DNA of 64,000 nucleotides, from the NCBI RefSeq assembly GCF_026212465.1, contig NC_080048.1:27263420-27327419 (forward strand). The letters run 5' to 3'. This DNA comes from Amaranthus tricolor. Its lineage: Eukaryota > Streptophyta > Magnoliopsida > Caryophyllales > Amaranthaceae. The position numbers and the translations under genes were made by a program. The notes under the pieces were generated by a model that saw nothing but the letters and a program-made list of their open reading frames with translations, ran no database searches and was not told the DNA's origin. How positions within the stretch are numbered: the stretch's first letter is position 1; each line of letters opens with the position of its first letter. This document shows, in pieces, positions 11,816 to 25,385 of this stretch.

Positions 11816-12854
11816 CTAGTTGTCTACTAATATTCTTGTACTCATGTATAGAAGTAATAGTCAAAGTTAATAGTGATTAAAGTCATCTTGTTAGACTTGG
11901 TCAAGACTCAAAGTTAAGTTGATTATAATGGAAATTATCAGATTTGAATGAATGAAAAAATGCTTTGCTTATTTTGTAAAACTTTTATATATTTTCGGTT
12001 TGAAAATCTAGTTTATTTTGTAAAAATTGAGAAATCTTATTATTCCTTGGTTAATTGTTACAACTACTAGGTTAAGTGAGAATTTATTGTCTATATTTTA
12101 ACTTGATTAGTGAGTATTCCTTGCAAGTTTTTTTCTTTCTTTAAATTTCATTTATACTTGTGTAAGATAATTCTCTCCTATCAGATTTTACATGACTTGA
12201 TGTGTCGTCAGGTACGGGTGAAAAAATGATCGTTGAGTATTCCATACGACACTACCTAAAACACTTTCATATAAAAAAAACGAAACAAATACAAGTTCAT
12301 TGAAATTATCAGTTTTTTGTTGTTTTGGTTTCTCTTATACTCACTCGTCTTGTAGTCTTTTATGGAAATTCTTTTTTAGAATGCTTTTTCTTTTTTTTGT
12401 CTAGTAATTTTTGTCGGTTTAATTAACTTAGCACTTGGAGTTCATATAATATCATTCTTGGATTGTTTCCATGGAGATGTCAAACAACCGACAAATTGCG
12501 CATTTTGACGAAATAATAATTGCGAATAATTTAGAATTTGTTTTGCCAAATACCCAATTAGAGAATGCTCCCATTATACTAAAGTTCATCTATATTTTTT
12601 TTACGTACTTCGGAGTAGTTTGGATTGGGTTTTCACCATTCAATTTTTGACATAGTTGGTCAGCTTTGTAGCAAGCGACGATGATATTATTCTAGTTACT
12701 TGTTCCGTTTGTTATTGTTGCGTGCTTTTATATTTCTTAATTTATTTAATCATGGATTAGACATTTATTAAGAAACAAAAGAAGTATGTTCTTGTACAGA
12801 CTTTGTCGTTAGATCATATTTTGTCGTTAGATCATATCTTTCATTCTCTTATAG
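11816..12854. other. 3' flank of the DUF247 gene, no gene seen
   Basis: AT-rich non-coding DNA. A short tandem duplication, TTTGTCGTTAGATCATAT twice, lies near 12801-12840 just before the copia relic begins. Confidence 0.5.
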
Positions 12855-13418
12855 CTTTTGTAACGAATATTAGTTCAAATGATGCTTGTTCAATTAAATC
12901 CCTACTCATGGCGTTAGTGAAAGAATTGGCAACATTGAACTTAGTGTTCACATAGTCAAAAGTTATGATCCCATTAATGATAATCCTTGCCCTAGGCAGT
13001 GCCTATGAGCAATATGACTAGACTTAACATTATACACTTGACTATAAGCTCCACCCAAGGTCGTCATGCTATTCGCATGAATTGCCATCGGTAAAATTGG
13101 CCTAAGTAAGAAAGGTATCTCAAACATGAGATTCCTCAAACACTCCGCTTCACTTGCTGCTAAGCCAAGCGCTATAAATTACGCAAACATAGTGGAATCA
13201 GATATACATGTTTGTTTCTTTGAGGATCATGAAATGGAAACTCCCCATGAATAAACACCCAACCATTAGTTGAAGAGTTATCTTCTTCATTAGTGATCCA
13301 ACAAATATCGGAATACCCTTCCAAAATAGGAGGTTTACCACTATATGAAATAACATAATCCATGGTACGTAACAAGTATCTTAATACCCTTCTTATCGCC
13401 ATCTAATGATGGGGATCC
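12855..13418 (-). pseudogene. Copia family C copy 1: RNase H end
   Basis: Minus-strand RNase H tail. The frame at 13172-13402 gives MAIRRVLRYLLRTMDYVISY and a SGKPPILEGYSD segment, equal in pattern to the copia RT/RNase H junction at 42239-42400. The region downstream continues the tail with stops and frameshifts. It is the C-terminal part of the copy whose RT resumes at 26442, where the gypsy composite interrupts it between codons for Thr-Ser-Asn-Ser and Asp-Pro-His-His. The 3' LTR of this copy is missing. Confidence 0.8.
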
Positions 13419-13423
13419 GAGTT

Positions 13424-15225
13424 TGTAACATCTCGGAATAACTCGTATCGTACGAAAAGAGAAGATGACCTTTTAAAAACAAGTATATATCGTCCGAGTC
13501 AAACCAGGATGTTAGAAGGCAGTTAAAAACGGATTTGAAATTAAGGGAAGCTTGCGGATCGAGCTTTATTAGTATTATTATGAACTACTAGATATAAGAA
13601 ATTCTTAGCAGCGAATAAGAACGAAAAATTAAATCTACTTATTACAAATTGAGAACGAAATCGCCTCATAAAACCAAATATTCTTTAAACTTTATTAGAA
13701 GTTCTTATCAACACTTCTGTATCCTAACGATTTATTTCTCCAAGGGACAATCCTCACTCCCCAGACCTGCAACTTAACTTACTGCTAGTCATTGCCCAGA
13801 TAGGAAACAACATCATCGCAGGGTCGTTAAGACCAAAAGTACACGTCAGCTAAAAGTATGCATACCCCCGCGGTGGCTCATAATGCCCCCATATACCGCG
13901 AGTAATTCATTTCCACCAATTGACGTCATACTACGTCCACTTTATAGTTAGTGAGGTCATACTACCTCTGCTTATCAAAACAATGTATAAAAAATTATTT
14001 ATTCGAAAGATAACATTATTCGTACTATATATCCCTACTTTACTTTTGTATACCATTATTATATGATACATCGGTCTAAATGCGAACTTCGCTGCGTGTA
14101 CATACCTTAAGCAAGATAACCAACTCTCAAGCGCCTTAATCGATTCCCGGTCACGAATCGACTTCCTACAAGGTACAATCGTATTCGGGAAATAAGCAAA
14201 CATACACATTTTCCTCAAATCATCCATAACACACATATACAATTACACCCACACCTAGAATACCACACACATCATGAACATCCATCACATACTATAACAT
14301 GGTAAACACACAAAACAGGACAACATACATAATCTGTCCAGAAACACAACTTAAAATTGTCAAACTGAATATCCGACTTCACCGTTGCGTCCGGAAGGCG
14401 TCAAAACCCCGGGTACCAATTTCCATAATTTATAACATAGTATAAGTATTTTTAATCTAATTTCAAAGCCAAAAAGTGTCCCAAAAACAGATTTTTTTAA
14501 CATTTTTCTAACCCTACGGGATTCACCAAAATTTCATCAACAAATGAATTCCAAATGGTACATTGCCTATTAAATATCAATGACCAAATTTATATAATTC
14601 TTATGAACTATCTTTGAGATTAAATTCTTTGTTCAACAATAATTTCTTTAACCACACACATTTTTTTTTACATGAACATTCATTTTTATATATAAATTTC
14701 AAAATCACCCATCACACAAACCAATACTATTCTTCACATATATGCATATCTAAAAACTCTAAAAAGAAACATTCTTCATCAATTTAGATAGAAAAATACA
14801 TCCCAAAATCATACATGAAATTTTTAATTCTTAAATTAAACATGAATTATAAGATAAAACATATAATAATCATAGAATTTTAAATTAAAACTTAAGAATC
14901 AACATAGATTAAGAATTACACTTACAATTGTAAAGGAAAACACCTAATGATCAAATGTAATGGAGTTAGGAATGTGGATTAGGAGGAATTTTGAAAGGAT
15001 ATGTTTTTTTTTGTCCTTGGAAACTTTAGAAATGAAAGGATGTCAAAATGAAAATGATTAAGGAATTAAGAAGGGTTAATTGTATGGGATTAATGCCTTG
15101 ATCCTTCATTACCCTAAGGGAGTTACAAGCTCCACCAAGAGTCCCTCCTATTTTCTTTTTTTTTTTTTTTGAAAATAAAAGATGGGTTAAGGAAGAAAAT
15201 ATCGGGAAAATATCGGGGTGTTACA
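13424..15225 (-). repeat. LTR of gypsy element A, minus orientation
   Basis: 1802 bp, TGTAACATCTCGG at its left end (reverse of the U5 end) and CGGGGTGTTACA at its right end (reverse of the U3 start), giving a 7-bp terminal inverted repeat TGTAACA/TGTTACA. To its right comes the expected 3' interior of a minus-strand gypsy element. Its outer 0.6 kb is almost identical to 25852-26441. Confidence 0.88.
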
Positions 15226-16043
15226 AACTACCCCCCTAAAAAGGTTTTGACCCCAAAACCCCACTTATCATAACACATAACCACAAAACAAGTAAAACGA
15301 ACTTAATCACTATACACACATACACAAATCAACCCAATACATAAATCGCGCAAAAATCCTATCGCCTTCTACCCCCCTTAATGAAGTTACGTCCCCGTAA
15401 CTTACTAACCCGAGAGAAAAGGTGAGGATACTGCTCTCGCATGGAGTCTTCCGTCTCACAGGTTGCCTCTTGTGAGCGGTGATTGGACCATAATACTTTA
15501 GCCATGGTGATATCCCTCCGACGAGTACTACGGACCTTCTTATCCAATATTCGGACAGGCTGTTCCTCATAGGTTAGGCTCTCATCAAGTTCTAACGGCT
15601 CTGGATCTAATACATGAGAAGAGGCTGCGACGTAACGCTTCAACTGAGAAATGTGAAAAACGTCGTGCACCTTACCCAGAGCATTAGGCAATGCTAACCG
15701 ATAGGCTAACTTCCCTACTTTCTCCACAATGTCATAAGGACCTATGAAACGTGCGCTTAACATTCCACGAGCACCAAAGCGAACTACTCCTTTCATTGGA
15801 GACACACGAAGTAGATACTTGTCACCCGCTTCAAATTCATCAGGTCGACGTCGGAGATCGGCGTACGACTTTTGTCTATCTTGGGCTGCTTTCATTTTCT
15901 CGCGAATTAACTTTACTTGTTCAGTCATCTGAACAAGCATTTCAGGTCCTAAGGTGACAGATTCAGTAAATCATCCCAGCATACAGGACTACGGCACTTA
16001 CGACCATAAAGTGCATCAAACGGAGCCATTCGAATCGTAGAAA
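15226..16043 (-). pseudogene. Gypsy element A: integrase C-terminus and chromodomain-like tail
   Basis: Minus-strand frame 15359-15940 encodes the last 193 residues of a chromovirus-type pol: the KAAQDRQKSYADLRRRP helix, the GPY/F-type segment (FIGPYDIVEKVGKLAYRLAL), the KVHDVFHISQLKRY block, and a chromodomain-like end (VRILDKKVRSTRRRDITMAK, then SNHRSQEATCETE). About 88 percent of residues match the corresponding part of element B by eye. Upstream, RMAPFDALYGRKCRSP is readable to about 16040 after a one-base frameshift near 15970. There the element is cut off at joint 1; the catalytic integrase core and all of RT and gag are absent. Confidence 0.85.
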
Positions 16044-16435
16044 TAATTATACATAAGTAAACATATCAAGACACGATAATACATTTTAATGAACTATTTG
16101 ACAAGGTGAACATACATTTTTATCGTGAACCTTTTAATGAACTATTATTCTAATCTAAAAAAAACGAACATACATATATCAATTTGTAACACTATAAATG
16201 TATTTATTCACCTTTTTATTCACCTTTTAATGGCTCCGAATGGCTCCGAATTATCGGGAAAATAATGAACAATTTAAAACGGGTGTAACATACAATTATT
16301 CATGAACTATTGTTTAAATATATCGGGAAAATAATTATCGAGGCCATTATGAATATTGAACACTAATGTATTGTTTTGATAATTATTTTCCCGATACCCC
16401 ATGAATATTGATAACTATGAATATTGGCCGGCCAT
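16044..16435. other. Patchwork filler at joint 1 of the gypsy composite
   Basis: No LTR or pol alignment covers this stretch. It is built of short pieces seen elsewhere in the composite: GGCTCCGAATGGCTCCG (pol-derived, inverted), TTATTCACCTTTTAATGG, TTATCGGGAAAATAAT and ACGGGTGTAACATACAATT. Several recur inverted at 25676-25790. It looks like templated repair filler; an assembly error is the alternative. Confidence 0.6.
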
Positions 16436-18659
<2,224 letters not shown>

Positions 18660-18661
18660 AC

Positions 18662-18673
18662 TGGTATCAGAGC
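18662..18673 (+). promoter_or_regulatory. Primer binding site of element B
   Basis: TGGTATCAGAGC two bases after the LTR end. This is the standard plant primer site complementary to the 3' end of initiator tRNA-Met. Confidence 0.93.
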
Positions 18674-18947
18674 GGGAGTTTTATTTAGTGTTATTTATCT
18701 ATATCGATAGACTAACGTAGAAAAAAAAATTAACGAGAGAAAAAGGGGTAGACATTAAAGGGATATGATGTGTTGTGCTTGGTGTCTTTAAGCATGATGT
18801 CATGGATAACTGTGATGTGTGTATGATAGAATTTCTGTGTTTATATCTCTGATGCTCTAAATTATCTATCCTTGTCTTATCTCAGAAATTAATTGTCTTG
18901 TTTTCTTTCTTTGTGAGTCAGGAAGTTCGATTTTTTACTTTTCTTTC

Positions 18948-19868
18948 ATGGATAAAGGGAAAAGACCGGCCGAGGAGGGAATTAATACCCGAGAGGAACC
19001 CTGGAGAGCTTTAGTTAATGCCCCAGCCTGGGCAGAAATAGAGGCTTTGGGAAATTGGGACAGAAAAGAGGAAGAAAGCGATTTGGATTACACCCGACGA
19101 ATGGAAATGATTTACGAAAAATCCAAACAAGTGTATGAAAGGATAATGGACGAAGAGATGATTGTACTGAAAGAGAGGAGTGACCAGTTTCACCTAGAAT
19201 TTGACAGAAGGGTAAGAGCAGTGCAAACTGAGGGTCGGGGCGGAGTTGACGTACCAGAGTCTAGTGGGGCAGGGAGAGATAGTATTGAGGAGGTTGTTCC
19301 TGTAGTAAACCCAAACTCAGTGTTACTAATAAATTTCGACAAGTTGGATTTTGAGGAGAATCCCGAGGAGGATCCAGAAGAGGACCCGGAGGAGGACCCC
19401 GATGAGGATCCAGAAGAAGAATTTGAGGAGGATTTCGAAGAAAATTCTGATGAGGAACATGGAGAAATTATGGAGGAGGATTTCTTAAGAGTGGTAGAAG
19501 AGCCTGATGAGGATACCTTAGGGGATGGTTATAATGCTGATGAGGAGGGGAAAATAGCTGATATAGATGGAATTCTGAGCGATACTGATAGCGGAGTAGT
19601 TATTCTAGGGGGTTGGCCGGTGAGGCGAGAGGATCTCATGAGTGAGGAAGAAAGTGAGATAATGATGTGGGAGGAGGAACCACCTGAACCAATAATTGTA
19701 GAACTTTCTGATTCCGTAGCGCGACTTACTATGAGTGATTCCTTATCTGTAGGAACCCCTTCTTATTCCGATAGCGCGTCTAGCGATGACTCTGATGATG
19801 CTGATTTTGACCCTGATCAATACATGGAGGATTTGGACCGTCTGGATGCGTCGCCTTTATTTGCCTGA
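18948..19868 (+). CDS. Extra acidic ORF upstream of gag in element B
   Basis: An uninterrupted 306-residue frame between primer site and gag. Residues 1-100 are mixed-charge and predicted helical (an MDKGKRPAEEG start, a WRALVNAPAWAEIEALGNW segment, and an EKSKQVYERIMDEEM helix). Residues about 137-180 are a Glu/Asp/Pro repeat with P-E-E-D as the unit. The C-terminus is rich in Ser/Asp and ends in a short hydrophobic SPLFA. It has no zinc knuckle and does not resemble gag, protease or envelope. I do not recognise it. Gag starts 432 bases later with its own ATG. Notably this frame is intact while gag and pol of the same element are broken. It could be a subfamily-specific accessory protein or a captured host fragment; function is unknown. 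Confidence 0.7.
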   Translation: MDKGKRPAEEGINTREEPWRALVNAPAWAEIEALGNWDRKEEESDLDYTRRMEMIYEKSKQVYERIMDEEMIVLKERSDQFHLEFDRRVRAVQTEGRGGVDVPESSGAGRDSIEEVVPVVNPNSVLLINFDKLDFEENPEEDPEEDPEEDPDEDPEEEFEEDFEENSDEEHGEIMEEDFLRVVEEPDEDTLGDGYNADEEGKIADIDGILSDTDSGVVILGGWPVRREDLMSEEESEIMMWEEEPPEPIIVELSDSVARLTMSDSLSVGTPSYSDSASSDDSDDADFDPDQYMEDLDRLDASPLFA

Positions 19869-20300
19869 TTGTTTCTACATTATTTGATTATGCATGTGTA
19901 CGAGTTCGTATGTCTAGTTCCTTAGTAGAATAATTGCGAACAATTTTGTTGGTTAAATGATTTGGTTGTTTATCTCAGACTTTTGTAGTTTTTGAACAGT
20001 GGTTATGTGGGAATTTATACCCAAGTATTTCTTTTTAGATTGGAACTATATGATATTATTGTTTTGAATTTGAATTTTGTTTTTAAAAGTCTAAACATTA
20101 ATAAGTAGAATCGATTCAGTATTGTATTTATGGAAAAATGAATAGATTTGATTATAGACTCATTGTTCAACCCTTTTTACCTTTAGGGCTACTACCTTGT
20201 TTATTTTAGAACAATAACAGAATGAGTTTTTCCTTAACCACAAACGCTGTAGAAATGTATTTACATACCTTGTTTAACCTAATGCAGTATACCTGCCATC
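19869..20300 (+). other. Non-coding spacer between the extra ORF and gag
   Basis: AT-rich, no frame or motif. It may hold the gag leader. Confidence 0.5.
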
Positions 20301-21427
20301 ATGCCACCCTTTTTGAAAAGGTCCATGCCAAGAGGAAACTCTGACCGCGTGCTTCGAAACCTAGTTAAGGCCCTAGCTGGCGCAAGGAATCCGAGACAGA
20401 AATCTTTGGAGGAAAAGGCTTCGTCAATTAGTAAGAGAATAGCCCAGAGTAAACCCTCGACTTATAGTGGAAAAGGTGAACCTTCTATGTTGGAAAACTG
20501 GCTGAGAGAATTTGACAAGCTTTTTAGTGTGGTGAGATGTCCTACTGAGCTTATGGTTGACCAAGCCGCGTTTTTCCTAGTAGAAGACGCTGACTATTGG
20601 TGGACACATAATAAGATGAGGTTGATATCAGAAAACGACGGTTACTTAAGATGGGAAGGATTTAAGGGGGCATTAAGGGACCAATTCTATCCGCCTCATG
20701 TTAGGAAGGACAAATCAAATGAGTTTGCTAGGTTCAAAATGGAAAACCTAACGGTGGATAAATATTATCAGAAATTTATGGAATACTTGAAGTTTTGCCC
20801 TGAGGATGTCCCGACTGAGGGAAAGAAAATTCAGGGTTTTGAGTTAGGTCTATCGTATGAGATCTAAAAACACATTGAGACTGATAGATATGATACGTTA
20901 GACCAGCTATACAAGAGAGCTGCGCAGATTGGAAATGCTATCAGGAAAGAAAAAGAGAAGTTGGGCCATAGCAGAGAAAAGAGAAAAGAACCCGTGTTTC
21001 AGAATGATACGAATGCGAGTAATCAGGTCCAGAATAAATTTAAGAAGCACAAACCGTTTGGAGGTTTCCAGGAGAAAGGTTTCCATTCTGGTCAAAACAG
21101 CAACAATGGGGAAATTCAAGACTAGAGGCTAGAATGCAGAAGCCTTTGTATGATCGCAATGGGAAGGAAAGAATCTTCAACTGTAGGAGATGCCAAAAGA
21201 ACCACCCAGGAAGGGACTGTCGTGGTGCGTTAGTGGACTGTTCTTACTGTGGTAAGCGGGGCCATAGAATGTATGAGTGCGATACTCGCATGGGACAACA
21301 AGAGTTGCAAGGGGGGAATCATAGAGTTTTCCAACAACAACGACTCATTAACGGACGAAGTGGTAATGAAGCTGGAAGGGGGAGTCACAATGGTGGAAGT
21401 TTTGGCCGAAACTTGGGAGGTGCCTGA
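20301..21427 (+). pseudogene. Element B gag (broken)
   Basis: Starts MPPFLKRSMPRGNSDRVLRN. Residues about 50-180 are the typical gypsy gag core: FDKLFSVVRCP, DADYWWTHNKM, a RWEGFKGALRDQFYPPHVR segment and LTVDKYYQKFMEYLKFCP, the capsid-like helical region found in plant chromoviruses. A stop at 20865 follows GLSYEI, after which the same frame continues to about 21125. The zinc knuckle CSYCGKRGHRMYEC (C-x2-C-x4-H-x4-C, about 21239-21280), preceded by a CRRCQKNHPGRDC half-finger, is in a different frame. So at least one stop and one frameshift inactivate it. Confidence 0.88.
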
Positions 21428-21607
21428 AACCCTAGGTTTCCGGGAAATAACTCCGGTGTTCAGCAACGACCGGGAAATGCTAGAAACGAGAATTTCTTTT
21501 CAAGCCAACGCGGTAATCAAGGAGGTGTTACTACTTCTACCCAGAACGATGGCAGGCTTTCAGCAGTTAACTCGAGGGAGGCAGCGCAGGCGTCGGATGT
21601 GGTCATA

Positions 21608-23704
21608 GGTACGTTCTGTATTAATACAAAATCCGTTAAAGTACTTTTTGATTCTGGTGCATCGTGCTAGTTTGTTTCAAAGTCTAGAGTTAAGGATTTA
21701 GAATTGGAGAACCCCGAGGAAACATCTTTTTCAGTCTCTACTCCTTATGGGGAGACTTTTCATTGTAATACGTTGTTCCGTGAAGTGCCGGTTAAGATAG
21801 GGAAAGTAAAATTTCCAAGTGATTTATTTTCTCTAGAAATGGATGATTTAAATGTAATACTTGGGATGGATTGGCTAAGTAGATATAAAGCGATGATAGA
21901 TTGTGAAGAACAGTCAGTGACCTTAAGTGGACCTAGGGGGGAGAAGGTTACATATAGGAGTCTTCCTAAGGGACCAAGGATAAAAATTGTATCGTCATTG
22001 AAGGTCAGGAAGTTAATCAAGCAAGGGCAACCGTGGTTTCTGTGTAGTATAAGTATAGTAGGGGAGCGGGAGTTGCAGCTTGAGAACATTCCAGTGGTCT
22101 ATGATTTTAGAGATGTTTTTCTAGAAGAACTTCCTGGTATGCCGCCAAGAAGGGTGGACTTTTCGATTGACTTAATCCCTGGGATAGGGCCAATTTTCAA
22201 AGCCCCTTACCAAATGGCCCCAAAGGAGATGGAAGAATTGAAAGTCCAATTGGAGGAGTTGTTGGAGAAGGGTTGTATAAGACCCAGTCTGTCGCCTTGG
22301 GGAGCTCCGGTGTTGTTTGTAAGGAAAAAGGACGGAACGATGCGTCTCTGCATTGATTACAGAGAACTCAATAAGGTCACTGTTAAGAATAAATACCCAC
22401 CACCGCGGATCGATGATCTTTTTGATCAGTTACAAGGGGCAGGAGTCCTTTCCAAGATTGATCTGCGATCAGGGTATCATCAGTTACGTATCAAGGAGGA
22501 GGATATTAGTAAATTAGCTTTTAGAACTAGATACGGACACTTCGAATTTACCGTGATGCCTTTTGGGTTGACCAACGCACCTGCAGCATTTATGCGGTTG
22601 ATGAATCGGGTTTTTAACGCGTACCTCGATAAGTGTGTGCTGGTGTTCATTGATGATATTTTGGTATATTCCAAGAGCCAAGAAGAACATCGAGAGCATT
22701 TAAGGATAGTCTTGCAGATTCTGCGAGAGAATCGGTTGTATGCTAAGTTTTCGAAGTGTGAATTTTGGTTAGAGCAAGTGGCTTTTCTGGGTCACATTGT
22801 TTCTAAGGAAGGAATTTCCGTTGATCCAGCAAAAGTAGCAGCTGTTCGGGATTGGTCTACACCTCAGAATGTTACAGATATCCGGAGTTTCTTGGGATTA
22901 GCAGGATACTATCGTCGTTTTGTGAAGGACTTTTCTCGCATCGCTCGTTCACTGACAACTTTGATGAAGAAGGAAAAGAAGTTCAAATGGACTGAGGAGT
23001 GTGAGAAGGCATTTCAGTTGTTGAAGGAGAAGTTAACTACAGCCCCTGTGTTGACCTTGCCTGATCCATCTTTGGAATACTCCGTCTACAGTGACGCTTC
23101 CAAACATGGATTAGGTTGTGTTTTAATGCAAGATAGGAAAGTGGTGGCGTATGCTTCGCGTCAACTAAGGACTCATGAGGTGAATTATCCAACACATGAC
23201 TTGGAATTAGCGGCTGTGGTTTTCGCATTAAAAATCTGGCGACATTATCTTTATGGCGTCAAATGCAAGGTCTTTACGGATCATAAGAGCTTGCAATTTT
23301 TGTTCACTCAATCCGAGTTGAATTTGCGCCAACGACGTTGGTTAGAACTTATCAGTGCTTATGATTTGGAGATTTCATATCACGAAGGCCATGCGAATGT
23401 AGTCGCTGATGCTTTGAGCAGAAAATCGAGGCATTCAGTCTCAGCATTAATAACCTCTGAGGAGTTCTGTAAGGAGTTTGGGAGAATGAACTTGGAGATA
23501 ATCCAAGAAGGGGAATTGGAAGCCAAGTTGGGTGCCTTGTCTATTCAACCTACCTTTTTCGAAGAGATTATGGCTAGGCAACTGGAAGACCCAAAGTTCA
23601 TTAAACTTCGGGAGCAGATCAGTGAGGGGAGAGCTGAAGGTTTTACAATTCATGAGGACGGTAGTCTGCGTTTTAAAAGACGGTGGTGTACCGGATGGGT
23701 GTGA
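21608..23704 (+). pseudogene. Element B pol: protease, reverse transcriptase, RNase H
   Basis: Protease begins near 21608 with the active site LFDSGAS; a TAG stop at 21668 lies three codons after the catalytic triplet, then the frame runs open to 23704. Visible in order are ILGMDWLS (protease C-terminus), the linker [21 protein letters not shown] motifs [20 protein letters not shown] and [14 protein letters not shown], the catalytic FIDDILVYS, an [11 protein letters not shown] block, then RNase H with [31 protein letters not shown] and FTDHKSLQ, ending near [10 protein letters not shown]. All RT and RNase H catalytic acids I can check are present. A frameshift near 23690 separates it from the integrase frame. 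The sequence groups with plant chromoviruses, probably the Tekay/Del type. Confidence 0.93.
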
Positions 23705-25052
23705 CTCTTTAAAGGAAAAATTATTGAACGAAGCTCAATATTCTAGATACTCGGTTCATCCTGGTGGAGATAAGATGTATCAAGATTTAAAATGCATATT
23801 TTGGTGGTCAGGTATGAAAAAGAATATTGCAGATTTTGTTTCCAAGTGTTTAACGTGTCAAAAGGTTAAGAGTGAACATCGAAGACCAGCTGGGTTACTG
23901 CAACCTCTAGAAGTCCCGGTATGGAAGTGGGATGACATATCTATGGATTTCATATTAGGTTTGCCACGAACTAAGGCTGGTAATGATACTCGTTGGGTTA
24001 TTGTGGATAGGCTTACTAAGTCTGCAAGGTTTATTCCGATGAACTGTAAGTGGGATATGGAACAACTTGCTCGTGCCTATATTAGATACGTTGTTCGATA
24101 TCACGGAATACCTCATACTATTGTCTCCGATCGTGATACTCGATACTTGTCACATTTTTGGAAATCATTACAGCAGGCTTTGGGAACCACTCTTCTTCAT
24201 AGTACGTCTTTTCACCCTATGACGGATGGTCAGACTGAACGTGTCAATCAGATACAGGAAGACATGTTGAGAGCAATAGCCATGGAATTGCAAGGTTCAT
24301 GGGATGAACATTTGGACTTAGTAGAATTCTCTTATAATAACAGTTATCAGGCAACGATTCAAATGGCTCCGTTTGAAGCACTTTATGGTCGTAAGTGCCG
24401 TAGTCCTGTATGTTGGGATGATTTTACTGAATCTGTCACCTTAGAACCTGATATGCTTGTGCAAATGACTGAGAAAGTAAAGCTAATTTGCAATAAAATG
24501 AAGGCAGCCCAGGATAGACAAAAATCGTACGCCGATCTCCGACGTCGGCCTGATGAGTACGAAGTAGGCGACAAAGTTCTACTCCGTGTGTCTCCGATGA
24601 AAGGTGTGGTTTGTTTTGGTGCTCGTGGGAAGTTAAGCCCGCGTTTCATTGGTCCCTATGATATTGTGGAGCGGATTGGGAAGTTAGCTTACCGGTTAGC
24701 GTTACCTAATGCGCTGGGTAAGGTTCATGACGTTTTTCATATCTCCCAGTTAAAACGTTATGTTGCGGCTTCTTCGCATGTCTTGGACCCGGAACCGTTA
24801 GAGCTTGATGAAAGCCTCACCTATGAAGAGCAGCCTGTTCAGATTTTAGATAGAAAGGTTCGCAGTACTCGGCGAAAAGATGTTGCAATGGTTAAGGTTC
24901 TATGGTCCAATCATCGGTCACAAGAGGCAACTTGGGAAACAGAAGCTTCCATGCGAGAGAAGTATCCGTATCTTTTCCCTCAGGTTAGTAAGTTACGGGG
25001 ACGTAACTTTTTAAAGGGGGTAGTCGAAGCGGTAGGATTTTTCGCGCATTGA
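23690..25052 (+). pseudogene. Element B integrase and chromodomain-like C-terminus
   Basis: Continues pol in another frame. The N-terminal HHCC zinc region reads NEAQYSRYSVHPGG then CLTCQ: the position normally held by the first His is Gln, so that zinc ligand looks lost. The DDE core is complete by motif: Asp in SMDFILGLPR, Asp in TIVSDRDTRY, and Glu in TDGQTERVNQ. Then come the GPY/F segment (FIGPYDIVERIGKLAYRLAL), KVHDVFHISQLKRY and a chromodomain-like tail (PVQILDRKVRSTRRKDVA, then WETEASMREKYPYLF). The end of the frame overlaps the purine-rich run before the 3' LTR. The C-terminal tail supports placing the element among chromoviruses. Confidence 0.92.
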
Positions 25053-25177
25053 GTTATTTTGATCTATTTCTTTTGTTGGGTGCTTGTTTTGTCGTTTTTA
25101 TGTGTGTGATTGTTGTGTGTTTTGTGTTTGATTGTTGTGTGTTTTGTGTTTGTACGTTGAGGTTTTGGGGACAAAAC

Positions 25178-25196
25178 CTTTTTAAGGGGGGTAGTC
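25178..25196 (+). promoter_or_regulatory. Polypurine tract of element B
   Basis: TTTTTAAGGGGGGTAGTC immediately before the TGTAACACC start of the 3' LTR. This is the plus-strand primer of the element. Confidence 0.8.
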
Positions 25197-25385
25197 TGTA
25201 ACACCCCGATATTTTCCGATATATTAAATGATTTGCTAGTAATATTATTATTATTATTCTTTTTAGAGGAATATATTTTCTTTTTATTATTTATTTTATT
25301 AGTGGGTTAGATCATGAGATTTCAACCTTTAAGGCAATTAAAACCATTTTAAGCCCAAACCTTTTCCTAATCTATCTTTAATTTC
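25197..25385 (+). repeat. U3 start of the element B 3' LTR
   Basis: Starts TGTAACACCCCGATATTTTCC as expected for this family, then differs markedly from the U3 of LTR A. It stops at a 20-base A run (about 25386-25405), after which sequence is patchwork. Confidence 0.75.
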
